A stretch of 7,096 nucleotides of DNA from a bacterium (GTDB lineage: Bacteria > Ratteibacteria > UBA8468 > B48-G9 > DTJG01). The stretch is taken from positions 1 to 7,096 of the forward strand of contig JAOAAW010000172.1 of the NCBI GenBank assembly GCA_026418655.1. The letters are read 5' to 3'. Below, piece after piece: positions 1 through 4,909 of this stretch (positions within the stretch are counted from its first letter, which is position 1; each line of letters starts with the position of its first letter). Under the pieces are notes generated by a model, which saw nothing but the letters and a program-made list of their open reading frames with translations, ran no database searches and was not told the DNA's origin. A program made the translations under genes and the position numbers.

Positions 1-2
1 GG

Positions 3-440
3 CATATCCCGATGAATACAATTGTTTTTAACACGCTCAACAGAATAAAAGAAAAAGGAGAGTATGTTTTTCCTGGTGAAAATGGTGGTCATATCAGCCC
101 GCATTATATCTCACATTTATTCCAGAAGTCAATAAAAAAAGCTGGAATAAAAGATTTCCGGTTTCATGACCTGAGACATACCTTTGCAAGCAGGCTTGTA
201 ATGAGGGGGGTAGATCTAAGAACTGTTCAGGAATTACTTGGACATAAAAGCTTTAATATGACCCTGAGATATTCTCATCTTGCGCCTGAACACAAAAGAA
301 AAGCAGTTGAAATTCTGGAGAAAAGTGATACAATCTTTACAGGATTTCAGATGGACACCAGAATGCATGAAATGGACACTATTTGGACACCAGAGAAAAT
401 AGACAGTACCGACAATATCACACAAGTTATTGAAAAATAA
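3..440 (+). CDS. Tyrosine recombinase (phage-type integrase), C-terminal part, 5' end missing
   Basis: The reading frame is open from the window edge (first full codon at 3), so the N-terminal DNA-binding domain and first catalytic Arg lie outside. The ATG at 12 is probably internal, because the preceding residues (HIP before MN) fit the usual 'IPMN' strand of the catalytic domain. Counting from that Met, the visible catalytic residues are HDLRH (His52, Arg55), LLGH (His78) and the nucleophile in RYSHL (Tyr88), followed by the usual APEHKRKAVEIL helix. A tail of about 40 residues after it is polar and unrecognised. The family cuts and rejoins DNA through a 3'-phosphotyrosine; members integrate mobile elements, often at tRNA genes, or resolve dimers. 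The stop is six bases before tRNA-Ser. Family is certain; whether it is an island integrase, an integron-like enzyme or a Xer relative cannot be decided from this half. Confidence 0.93.
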   Translation, partial: HIPMNTIVFNTLNRIKEKGEYVFPGENGGHISPHYISHLFQKSIKKAGIKDFRFHDLRHTFASRLVMRGVDLRTVQELLGHKSFNMTLRYSHLAPEHKRKAVEILEKSDTIFTGFQMDTRMHEMDTIWTPEKIDSTDNITQVIEK

Positions 441-446
441 AAACTT

Positions 447-530
447 GGAGGGTTAGCCTAACGGTAAGGCAGTGGACTTGAAATCCACCGTCCCTCGCGG
501 GACATGGGGGTTCAAATCCCTCACCCTCCG
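447..530 (+). tRNA. tRNA-Ser(UGA)
   Basis: A full class II cloverleaf can be folded. The acceptor GGAGGGT (447-453) pairs with ACCCTCC (523-529), and the discriminator is G530, as expected for serine. The D stem is GCC/GGC. The anticodon stem GTGGA/TCCAC encloses loop CTTGAAA, giving anticodon TGA at 479-481. A long variable arm GTCCC/GGGAC (490-494 with 499-503) is typical of Ser/Leu/bacterial Tyr. The T stem GGGGG/CCCTC (one G-T pair) closes loop TTCAAAT. CCA is not encoded. No separate promoter was seen between the integrase stop and the tRNA, so cotranscription with the integrase is possible. Confidence 0.96.
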
Positions 531-568
531 CTTTTACTTCTCTGACAGGGATTTGAACTGGAGCGAAG
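512..568 (+). repeat. Direct repeat, copy 1 (tRNA-Ser 3' end plus flank)
   Basis: These 57 bp are identical to 640-696. Copy 1 starts in the T-loop of tRNA-Ser, runs through the acceptor 3' strand, then continues through a T-rich stretch and GGGATTTGAACTGGAGCGAAG. Inside it, AGGGATTTGAAC (547-558) is a perfect 12-base reverse complement of the tRNA T-arm segment GTTCAAATCCCT (510-521). A transcript reading past the tRNA could therefore pair its trailer with the T-arm. A duplicated tRNA 3' end is the classic footprint of tRNA-targeted integration, but only 71 bp lie between the copies. Confidence 0.93.
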
Positions 569-572
569 TTAA

Positions 573-599
573 GACAATGCGAGCAAGCACAGCATTGTC
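573..599 (+). other. Perfect hairpin in the spacer between the tRNA-Ser repeats
   Basis: GACAATGC (573-580) pairs with GCATTGTC (592-599) around an 11-base loop. It is followed by a second, weaker pairing AGCGG (600-604) with CCGCT (636-640). No T run follows either stem, so these are not intrinsic terminators. They lie in the 71-bp spacer bounded by the two 57-bp direct repeats, and that spacer is clearly richer in G+C than the flanking genes. Confidence 0.75.
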
Positions 600-639
600 A
601 GCGGTGGCCGAGCCGAGTCGCAGTGGGAGACGAGGCCGC

Positions 640-696
640 TCAAATCCCTCACCCTCCGCTTTTACTTCTCTGACAGGGATTTGAACTGGAGCGAAG
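640..696 (+). repeat. Direct repeat, copy 2 (orphan tRNA-Ser 3' end)
   Basis: This is an exact second copy of 512-568, offset by 128 bp. It holds the T-loop to acceptor 3' strand of tRNA-Ser without the 5' T-stem strand, so it cannot be a functional tRNA. It also carries the same inverted T-arm (675-684 pairs with 640-649). Complete identity over 57 bp means the duplication is recent or maintained by gene conversion. Confidence 0.93.
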
Positions 697-725
697 ATTT
701 GAAATCATTTAATATTTTGTAAAGT

Positions 726-1811
726 TTAATTTCTCACCCTGAATTTTTTTAACCAATCACATACTTTTTTTATTGTTTCTGGTTTGCAAAATGGTGGCAT
801 AACGCCTGCTGATGTAATAACTATACCTCTGTGATGGGGAATCTGTTCAAGATCTTTTTCTATCTCTCTGATAATTTCTTCAGCTGATTTTGTCCACAAC
901 ACAGCATTTGTTCCACCAATAAGACATTTGTCAGGACACATACTCCTTCCATCAAGCAGTCTTGTATCTCCGACAGGCGGAGAAGTGAATGCTTCAAAGC
1001 CTGCAACAGGTAATGTTGAAAAAATTGGAAGTAATGTTTTGAGATATCCGCACATGTGAAGAACAAGCAATTTTCCTCTACCGGCTAATATCTTTCCACA
1101 TTTAGCAATGACAGGATAACAATATTTTTGATATTGCTGTGGAGAAATAAGAGTGGTAGATGTGTTTTCAATGAGATAGAAAAAATCAGCAGGACTGTAT
1201 TGCGCAAGAATTTCAGCGATTTTCAGAAGTTTTGTGTTCATAACATCAAAAAGTTTTTCAACATCGTCTGGATAATCAGAAAGAAAATAATGACATTTTT
1301 CTATTCCTGCAAAATGCTGTATGCAAATCATCAGCGCAGTTGTACCTATTGTATTTACAACAACAGAATTTTCACCGATTTGTTTATACTTCTGTTTTGC
1401 TTCCTGAAGCTTTTCATTGTCAATCTCCACAGCACAATCAGAAAACCACTCTGTCATGATTTTTATATCGTTTTTTGTTTTTATAGGAAATTCTACTGGA
1501 TGGTATGCCTGGCTTGCTGGGTCGAGCTTCATTGTTGCAGTTAGATTTCCATATTTTGTGCCATAGACGACTTTTCTGATGTCTCTGTCTTTTTTTTCTT
1601 CAAGAAAGGTTGTTTTTCTTTTTTCCTTGATGAAAGATGGCAATCCCTGATGCCTGTCGCTTCCAATCCATTGATGCAATTGTTCAAGAGACATTTTTTT
1701 GAAATTTTCTGTCTGATGGCTGATATAAGAATCATTAATCTTGGGCCAGAATGGTAATCTATCAACTGGTTCCATCTTTAGTGCCGAAATCCACCTTTGC
1801 TTTGGAGTCAT
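726..1811 (-). CDS. Uroporphyrinogen decarboxylase-fold protein, MtaA/CmuA-like methyltransferase class
   Basis: 361 residues. The N-terminus MTPKQRWISALKMEPVDRLPFWPK has the form typical of the UroD (PF01208) superfamily branch that includes corrinoid/CoM methyltransferases rather than true haem-pathway HemE. The segment LISPQQYQKY (221-230) precedes the central HMCG (His252, Cys254), which matches the H-x-C half of the zinc site in MtaA-type methyltransferases. The third ligand is unclear: the C-terminal segment reads SAGVMPPFC (334-342), with Val337 where I would expect a Cys in relatives, though Cys342 is close. The ATG at 1811 is preceded by AAAGGA at a good distance. No corrinoid protein or methyltransferase partner lies nearby, so the substrate cannot be named. 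A demethylation or methyl-transfer role is family inference. No terminator is evident after the stop. Confidence 0.88.
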   Translation of the reverse strand: MTPKQRWISALKMEPVDRLPFWPKINDSYISHQTENFKKMSLEQLHQWIGSDRHQGLPSFIKEKRKTTFLEEKKDRDIRKVVYGTKYGNLTATMKLDPASQAYHPVEFPIKTKNDIKIMTEWFSDCAVEIDNEKLQEAKQKYKQIGENSVVVNTIGTTALMICIQHFAGIEKCHYFLSDYPDDVEKLFDVMNTKLLKIAEILAQYSPADFFYLIENTSTTLISPQQYQKYCYPVIAKCGKILAGRGKLLVLHMCGYLKTLLPIFSTLPVAGFEAFTSPPVGDTRLLDGRSMCPDKCLIGGTNAVLWTKSAEEIIREIEKDLEQIPHHRGIVITSAGVMPPFCKPETIKKVCDWLKKFRVRN

Positions 1812-1834
1812 GCATTATTCCTTTGATAATCAAT

Positions 1835-1843
1835 ATTGTATCA
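1835..1843 (-). promoter_or_regulatory. Extended -10 promoter for the UroD-like gene
   Basis: On the minus strand TGA-TACAAT forms an extended -10 (TACAAT at 1840 down to 1835). It puts the start of transcription near 1828, just upstream of the AAAGGA ribosome site (1824-1819). No good -35 lies 17 bp upstream (AACAGT), which is tolerable for an extended -10 element. Confidence 0.45.
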
Positions 1844-1854
1844 CACCCTGATAT

Positions 1855-1883
1855 TTGACTGTTCAAAATAGATTTGATACATT
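1855..1883 (+). promoter_or_regulatory. Divergent promoter for the small ORF at 1906
   Basis: TTGACT (1855-1860), 17 bp, then TACATT (1878-1883) preceded by TGA, so this too has an extended -10. The start would be near 1890. TGTATCA (1837-1843) and TGATACA (1875-1881) form a 7-bp inverted repeat that covers the -10 regions of both divergent promoters. Confidence 0.45.
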
Positions 1884-1905
1884 TTTGCTAACGTGAAATA
1901 AAAAT

Positions 1906-2103
1906 ATGGATATAGACAAAGAATGGGATTTTGTAATTTTTGAAACTCACAGGAAAAGAGAAAGGCATAAATTGGCAAAAAGGGAATTGCTTTTTATTCT
2001 CCAGAGTTTATTGATTCAGATCGCAAGATTAGAAAAGGATAGCCAAAAACAAATCTTGGCAGAAATCTATAATCGTGTAAAAGGTTATTATCGCTGTTTC
2101 TGA
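1906..2103 (+). CDS. Small hypothetical protein, charged and helical
   Basis: 65 residues, MDIDKEWDF to YNRVKGYYRCF, not recognised. It is rich in Lys, Arg and Glu, with a central stretch (LAKRELLFILQSLLIQIARLEKDSQKQILAEI) that would make one or two amphipathic helices. There is no signal peptide or long membrane segment. The ribosome site is weak (only A-rich sequence before the ATG). In favour of a real gene are a plausible promoter just upstream, a biased composition, and a divergent position relative to the UroD-like gene. Against it, the last 16 bases overlap tail-to-tail with the kelch gene. It is the only candidate coding sequence between 1812 and 2087. Confidence 0.45.
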   Translation: MDIDKEWDFVIFETHRKRERHKLAKRELLFILQSLLIQIARLEKDSQKQILAEIYNRVKGYYRCF

Positions 2104-3116
2104 CTAACCTTCGCAAGTTTCCAGACATCGGGTGTCATATTATTTCCTGCAACCATCCACAATGCATTATCATAAACAAAAACACTTGCTGCGTGTCGGG
2201 GTGGCCATGGAGTGTTTTCAAGTTGAGTCCAGTTTTTACCATCATGTGAATACCACACATCATTTCTGTTTCCACCGTTTTTATGATAACCTTCCATCAC
2301 CCAGAGTTTACCATCGAAAACAGCAATATCATGATATTGTCTTGGATGCCAGGGTGCATTTTCAGAGACTTTTTCCCATTTTATACCATCTGATGAGCAC
2401 CACACATCATTATAAAAAATTCTCTCGGGCCTGTTGGGTGTGTCGTATGTTCCACCACCAATAATCCATATCTTACCTTTGAAAACTGCCTGTCCGCCTA
2501 TCATTCCTCTTGGTGCCCAGGGACAACTGTCAGCAATCTTTTCCCAGTTTTTGCCGTCTTTGCTGCACCAGACATCTGAATAAAAGATCTCAGGCGATGC
2601 TGCAAACTGGGGAAGTGTCTGACCACCAATAACCCATATTCTGTTTTTGAAAACCACCGTATAATGTAGCACCCTTGGTCCCCATGGAACATTTTGACAT
2701 ACGCATTCCCAGTGAATTCCATCTGTACTTTTCCAGACATCATTCTGATAATGATGTTGATTTGCGTCTCCTCCTATAATCCACATGGCATCTTTGAAAA
2801 CAACATATCCTGCTGTATGCCTTCCTTCCCAGGGAGCGTGTGTTTCAAGTTTCCAGTTTTTCCCATCTTTTGATGACCACACCTCGCTGTTGCATATTTT
2901 CGGAAAATGGATTTTATCAGAAGGATTCCAGCCACCCAACAACCACATCCTGTTTTTGAACACAAGGGCACCCGCTCCGTCTCTTGGTGCAAAATCTGCT
3001 TTTTCTGTAATCTTTATCCATTGATATTCAGACATTTTTCCCCCCTGTCTATGTCCGTCCTGGACAAAACTACAACCTGCTGCTAAAAACAACACAACCA
3101 GAATAACTTTATTCAT
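2088..3116 (-). CDS. Kelch-repeat (six-bladed beta-propeller) lipoprotein
   Basis: 342 residues from the ATG at 3116. That start gives an ideal lipoprotein signal: MNKVILVVLFLAAGC, with lipobox LAAG and Cys15. The mature protein would be anchored in a membrane. Six kelch blades follow (about 42-95, 97-145, 146-200, 201-256, 257-305, 305-334). Each has a PW..PR..H start, a 'VFK.R.W.IGG' strand pair and an 'NDVW.S.DGKNW' end; blades 5 and 6 replace the diglycine with EG and AG. Such propellers usually bind proteins or glycans; no catalytic role can be assigned. The start overlaps the stop of the upstream gene by 8 bases (ATGAATAA) and has no good ribosome site of its own, suggesting translational coupling. 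An upstream in-frame ATG at 3164 would bury the signal sequence. An internal ATG at 3035 has a strong AGGGGGG site and would give an unexported form. Confidence 0.9.
   Translation of the reverse strand: MNKVILVVLFLAAGCSFVQDGHRQGGKMSEYQWIKITEKADFAPRDGAGALVFKNRMWLLGGWNPSDKIHFPKICNSEVWSSKDGKNWKLETHAPWEGRHTAGYVVFKDAMWIIGGDANQHHYQNDVWKSTDGIHWECVCQNVPWGPRVLHYTVVFKNRIWVIGGQTLPQFAASPEIFYSDVWCSKDGKNWEKIADSCPWAPRGMIGGQAVFKGKIWIIGGGTYDTPNRPERIFYNDVWCSSDGIKWEKVSENAPWHPRQYHDIAVFDGKLWVMEGYHKNGGNRNDVWYSHDGKNWTQLENTPWPPRHAASVFVYDNALWMVAGNNMTPDVWKLAKVSQKQR
3033..3047 (-). promoter_or_regulatory. Strong internal ribosome binding site in the kelch gene
   Basis: On the minus strand AGGGGGG is followed by AAAA and an in-frame ATG at 3035 (Met28 of the lipoprotein form, MSEYQWIKI). 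It is much stronger than the site at the lipoprotein start. If used, it gives a 315-residue propeller without signal peptide or lipobox. It may instead be fortuitous, coding Gln-Gly-Gly. Confidence 0.4.
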
Positions 3117-3894
3117 CGGATTCTGTCTGTACCAGTAGAAAATCTCCTGCAATTTTCCTTGCATTGTTCATATCCATCAATGAGAGTTCAATCTCCTCAA
3201 ACTTATCCTGGAAAAATTCTTCAAAACCACTGACAAGGGCAGAAACTATTTTTTCAAAATCGGGTATTTCTGACAGAATATCAGAAAGCGATATTATCTT
3301 TGTAAAATCCGGCTTTTGAAGAAAGATACTCTCCCATAACCCTTTCCTGACTTCCAGAAGTAAACTCCCATGCTGAAGAAATGAAGTCCTGTCTTTTCTC
3401 TGGGCACTTCCTATAATTTTTTTTCCTTCAAAAACAAGGTCATGCCTTGTTGAAAGAGAAAAGCAATCCCTGTTTGTTAATGATGGTTCTTTTCCAATGG
3501 ATTGACCCCGCCATTCAACTTTTATTCCGAGTTTTTCAAGGCCAAGTTTTAATGCACCGCAGATTTTTTCATAGGAAGTCAATGGGCCGGTGAAAAATTT
3601 TTCATCATTCGTGGAACAAAAGCTGTATGTGATTTCTCTGTCGTGAAATATCGCACTACCACCAGTAACTCTTGCAACAACCGGAATTTTATTTTTTTTA
3701 CAAAACTCAATATCAACAAGATCCTCTGGCTTCTGATTTGCACCAAGAGACACTCCTGATGGCTTCCATGTATAAAATCGTAAGATACCAAGTTCTGCAT
3801 TTTCTTTTGTTTTGTTCCACACAACACTATCAATTGCCATATTCATTTCTGGTGAAATATCGCGCGTTATCACAAATAAAAATTTTTTAGTCAT
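3109..3894 (-). CDS. Lipoate-protein ligase A / octanoyltransferase LipM-like protein
   Basis: 261 residues, the normal size for the biotin/lipoate protein ligase family (PF03099). Seen in order: SLGANQKPEDLVD (49-61), the RVTGGSAIFHD motif (75-85; usual form R-x-TGGGAVxHD, here with the third Gly as Ser80), CF (144-145), EGKKIIGSAQR (156-166) with the conserved Lys158/159 region, and FLQHGSLLLE (172-181). The Cys before Phe, about 15 residues ahead of the GSAQ motif, matches the position of the acyl-thioester Cys in LipM/LipL octanoyltransferases. This enzyme may therefore move octanoyl or lipoyl groups between carrier proteins instead of activating lipoate with ATP. It acts in the cytoplasm on GcvH or E2 lipoyl domains. 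It begins 3 bases after the cupin stop and overlaps the kelch start by 8 bases. No lipA or target protein is in view. Confidence 0.9.
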   Translation of the reverse strand: MTKKFLFVITRDISPEMNMAIDSVVWNKTKENAELGILRFYTWKPSGVSLGANQKPEDLVDIEFCKKNKIPVVARVTGGSAIFHDREITYSFCSTNDEKFFTGPLTSYEKICGALKLGLEKLGIKVEWRGQSIGKEPSLTNRDCFSLSTRHDLVFEGKKIIGSAQRKDRTSFLQHGSLLLEVRKGLWESIFLQKPDFTKIISLSDILSEIPDFEKIVSALVSGFEEFFQDKFEEIELSLMDMNNARKIAGDFLLVQTESDE

Positions 3895-3897
3895 TGT

Positions 3898-4233
3898 TCA
3901 GCAGGAATATTTGTCATCCGGAAGATATGGTGATTTAATAAAAACCAGTTTTATCTCTTCCTGTGTGTCATTGATAATGTCATGGGCTTCGCCTGGCTCT
4001 GCCCTGACTGCATCTCCAGGATTTACCCTATGTTCAATATCCCCAACCACAATCTTCGGACCGCCTTCTATAAAATAAAAATCTTCAACAACCTCTCTGT
4101 GCCCGTGCGAACCCATCTTTTCTCCTGGCTTCAAAATGATGATACCCCATTCGCAATATGGTCCCCTGAATAGATATTTTGGTCCTGAATCACCCTTTTT
4201 GAATTTCTCAATTGATTCAGATGTTTTCTTCAT
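3898..4233 (-). CDS. Small single-domain cupin protein
   Basis: 111 residues from the ATG at 4233, chosen because GGAGGA sits five bases upstream; a GTG at 4251 and an ATG at 4245 are in frame but the second overlaps that ribosome site. Numbered from 4251, cupin motif 1 is GSHGHREVVEDFYFIEGG, with metal ligands His49, His51 and Glu56. Motif 2 is PGDAVRAEPGEAHDIIN, with His90. The full metal set (His, His, Glu, His) is present, so it should bind a divalent metal. Substrate and reaction are unknown; small cupins of this kind include sugar isomerase-like, dioxygenase-like and sensor proteins. It is the first gene of the cupin, lipoyl transferase and kelch operon. A GATAAT -10-like box lies upstream on the minus strand (4269-4264), but no convincing -35 was found. 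Confidence 0.9.
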   Translation of the reverse strand: MKKTSESIEKFKKGDSGPKYLFRGPYCEWGIIILKPGEKMGSHGHREVVEDFYFIEGGPKIVVGDIEHRVNPGDAVRAEPGEAHDIINDTQEEIKLVFIKSPYLPDDKYSC

Positions 4234-4245
4234 AAATTCCTCCAT
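4234..4245 (-). promoter_or_regulatory. Ribosome binding site that fixes the cupin start
   Basis: On the minus strand the sequence reads ATGGAGGAATTT, then ATG. GGAGGA with a short A/T spacer is close to ideal for the ATG at 4233, so the longer in-frame starts are unlikely. Confidence 0.7.
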
Positions 4246-4274
4246 TTTCACCTATTTTAGCATATTATCTCTTA

Positions 4275-4335
4275 CCTGTGTCGGTCCAGCCAGTCCAGAA
4301 AAAAAGCGCCCTGGCCTGACTCGAACAGCCGACAC
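4275..4335 (-). repeat. tRNA-Arg 3'-end repeat, distal copy (orphan)
   Basis: These 61 bp align without gaps to 4410-4470, with 52 of 61 positions identical by my count. It contains a degenerate copy of the tRNA-Arg T-arm and acceptor 3' end, a run of seven T (minus strand), and an inverted T-arm. GTGTCGG pairs with CCGACAC at its two ends. The T-stem itself is broken (GGCTG against CAGGC), so it cannot be part of a functional tRNA. Confidence 0.88.
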
Positions 4336-4337
4336 AC

Positions 4338-4366
4338 ATCAGGAAGGGGTGCTTCCCCTTCCTGAT
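4338..4366. other. Perfect 12-bp hairpin in the tRNA-Arg spacer
   Basis: ATCAGGAAGGGG (4338-4349) pairs perfectly with CCCCTTCCTGAT (4355-4366) around a five-base loop. A second perfect stem, GGGAGG/CCTCCC (4386-4391 with 4396-4401), lies in the same 74-bp spacer. Neither is followed by a real T run on either strand, so an intrinsic terminator is unlikely, though the large stem with following TTTCCTT on the plus strand is a weak possibility. Confidence 0.8.
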
Positions 4367-4409
4367 TTCCTTCCCCCACTACTGCGGGAGGCACACCTCC
4401 CTGCTCCCA

Positions 4410-4470
4410 CCTGTGTCGCCTGAGTCAGTCCAGAAAAAAACGCCCCTGGCCTGACTCGAACAGGCGACAC
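4410..4470 (-). repeat. tRNA-Arg 3'-end repeat, proximal copy
   Basis: Read on the minus strand, this copy covers the variable loop and T-arm to the discriminator of tRNA-Arg, then TTTTTTT, CTGG and the inverted T-arm CTGACTC-AGGCGACAC. It forms a long hairpin: GTGTCGCCT with AGGCGACAC, a four-base GTTC bulge, GAGTCAG with CTGACTC, then CCAG with CTGG around a loop holding the T run. The unit recurs at 4275-4335, offset by 135 bp. Confidence 0.88.
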
Positions 4471-4515
4471 GCGGTTTAGGAAACCGCTGCTCTATCCTAA
4501 CTGAGCTACAGGGGC
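4441..4515 (-). tRNA. tRNA-Arg(CCU)
   Basis: A 75-base cloverleaf on the minus strand. The acceptor GCCCCTG pairs with CAGGGGC and the discriminator is G. The D stem is GCTC/GAGC. The anticodon stem GCGGT/ACCGC encloses loop TTCCTAA, giving anticodon CCT. The five-base variable loop is GTGTC. The T stem GCCTG/CAGGC closes loop TTCGAGT. CCA is not encoded; the discriminator is followed directly by seven T. The sequence is close to the usual bacterial tRNA-Arg(CCU). Confidence 0.96.
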
Positions 4516-4546
4516 AATTGTTAGTATCTATTTTAACTCACCAATT

Positions 4547-4575
4547 ATTATACAACTACGATGTATTTCAAACAA
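4547..4575 (-). promoter_or_regulatory. Promoter for tRNA-Arg
   Basis: On the minus strand TTGTTT (4575-4570), 17 bp, then a perfect TATAAT (4552-4547). The start would be near 4540, leaving a leader of about 25 bases before the tRNA. Confidence 0.55.
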
Positions 4576-4693
4576 AGCCACTTTTCATATTCAGGTTACC
4601 CTGTTTTGAAAATCGAACATTATTAACAATATTCCTCAACTGCAGAATATGCCATCTATGCTGTGAAAATAACCTTTCAATACTTTCAAACAA
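4576..4693. other. AT-rich intergenic stretch without a recognisable gene
   Basis: Between the tRNA-Arg promoter and the promoter of the decarboxylase unit I see no coding region with a ribosome site, no convincing hairpin and no repeat. It separates two divergently transcribed units. Confidence 0.6.
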
Positions 4694-4722
4694 TTGACAA
4701 ATTTCTGAGGGTTAATTAAAAT
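4694..4722 (+). promoter_or_regulatory. Strong sigma-70 promoter for the leader ORF and decarboxylase
   Basis: A perfect TTGACA (4694-4699), exactly 17 bp, then TAAAAT (4717-4722, five of six consensus bases). The start is expected near 4729, giving a leader of roughly 185 bases before the decarboxylase ATG. The palindrome TTAATTAA (4712-4719) overlaps the -10. The same boxes with the same spacing occur in front of the lacI-like gene (6382-6410). Confidence 0.7.
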
Positions 4723-4759
4723 TTTTTTAGATGAAAATCAGCCTGAAGGGAGGTAAGAA

Positions 4760-4831
4760 ATGCAATATTTATCCCGTCCCTTTATATCAGTAAAAACTAT
4801 GGTATGGCTATGGCTGTTCTATGATTTCTGA
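4760..4831 (+). CDS. Small upstream ORF / possible leader peptide (23 residues)
   Basis: It encodes MQYLSRPFISVKTMVWLWLFYDF. GGGAGG lies six bases before its ATG, a better ribosome site than most genes here have. It starts about 30 bases after the predicted transcription start and ends 83 bases before the decarboxylase ATG. The C-terminal half is hydrophobic and aromatic (WLWLFYDF), with two Trp, three Phe and two Tyr in 23 residues overall. It could be a regulatory leader peptide sensing aromatic aminoacyl-tRNAs, a small membrane peptide, or chance. AAGGGA (4746-4751) can pair with TCCCTT (4777-4782), hiding part of its ribosome site. No clear terminator/antiterminator pair was seen downstream, which weakens the attenuation idea. 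Confidence 0.45.
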   Translation: MQYLSRPFISVKTMVWLWLFYDF

Positions 4832-4902
4832 ATTTTATATACCCTGATAAAGTGTCTATCAAGACTGATGGTAAAATAAGTAAAAGGACAAATGTTAGTC
4901 GC

Positions 4903-4909
4903 AAGGAGG
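4903..4909 (+). promoter_or_regulatory. Ribosome binding site that fixes the decarboxylase start
   Basis: AAGGAGG lies five bases before the ATG at 4915. The in-frame ATG at 4852 has no ribosome site and would put 21 charged residues before the signal peptide. Confidence 0.8.

Noticed and set aside
472..684. A 70-codon open frame on the plus strand
   Set aside because: It runs through the anticodon and T-arm of tRNA-Ser and both direct repeats; its codons are explained by the tRNA and repeat structure, and it has no ribosome site.
512..696. CRISPR array
   Set aside because: There are only two repeat copies and they contain tRNA sequence; no further repeats or cas genes are in the window.
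640..696. A second, complete tRNA-Ser gene
   Set aside because: Only the T-loop and 3' acceptor strand are present; the 5' acceptor, D-arm, anticodon arm and the 5' T-stem strand cannot be found before it.
1128..1544. A 138-codon open frame on the plus strand
   Set aside because: It is antisense to the UroD-like gene, which has clear family motifs; the translated product is rich in Phe, Cys and Tyr, as is usual for shadow frames in AT-rich DNA.
3117..3164. Longer kelch protein starting at 3164
   Set aside because: It would put 16 residues before the lipoprotein signal and lies deep inside the upstream gene.
4338..4401. Intrinsic terminators at the two GC-rich hairpins
   Set aside because: No proper T run follows on either strand; the T runs at this locus are in the hairpin loops or next to the tRNA instead.
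4136..4423. A 95-codon open frame on the plus strand
   Set aside because: It crosses the cupin gene in antisense and the tRNA-Arg repeat; no ribosome site and no recognisable product.
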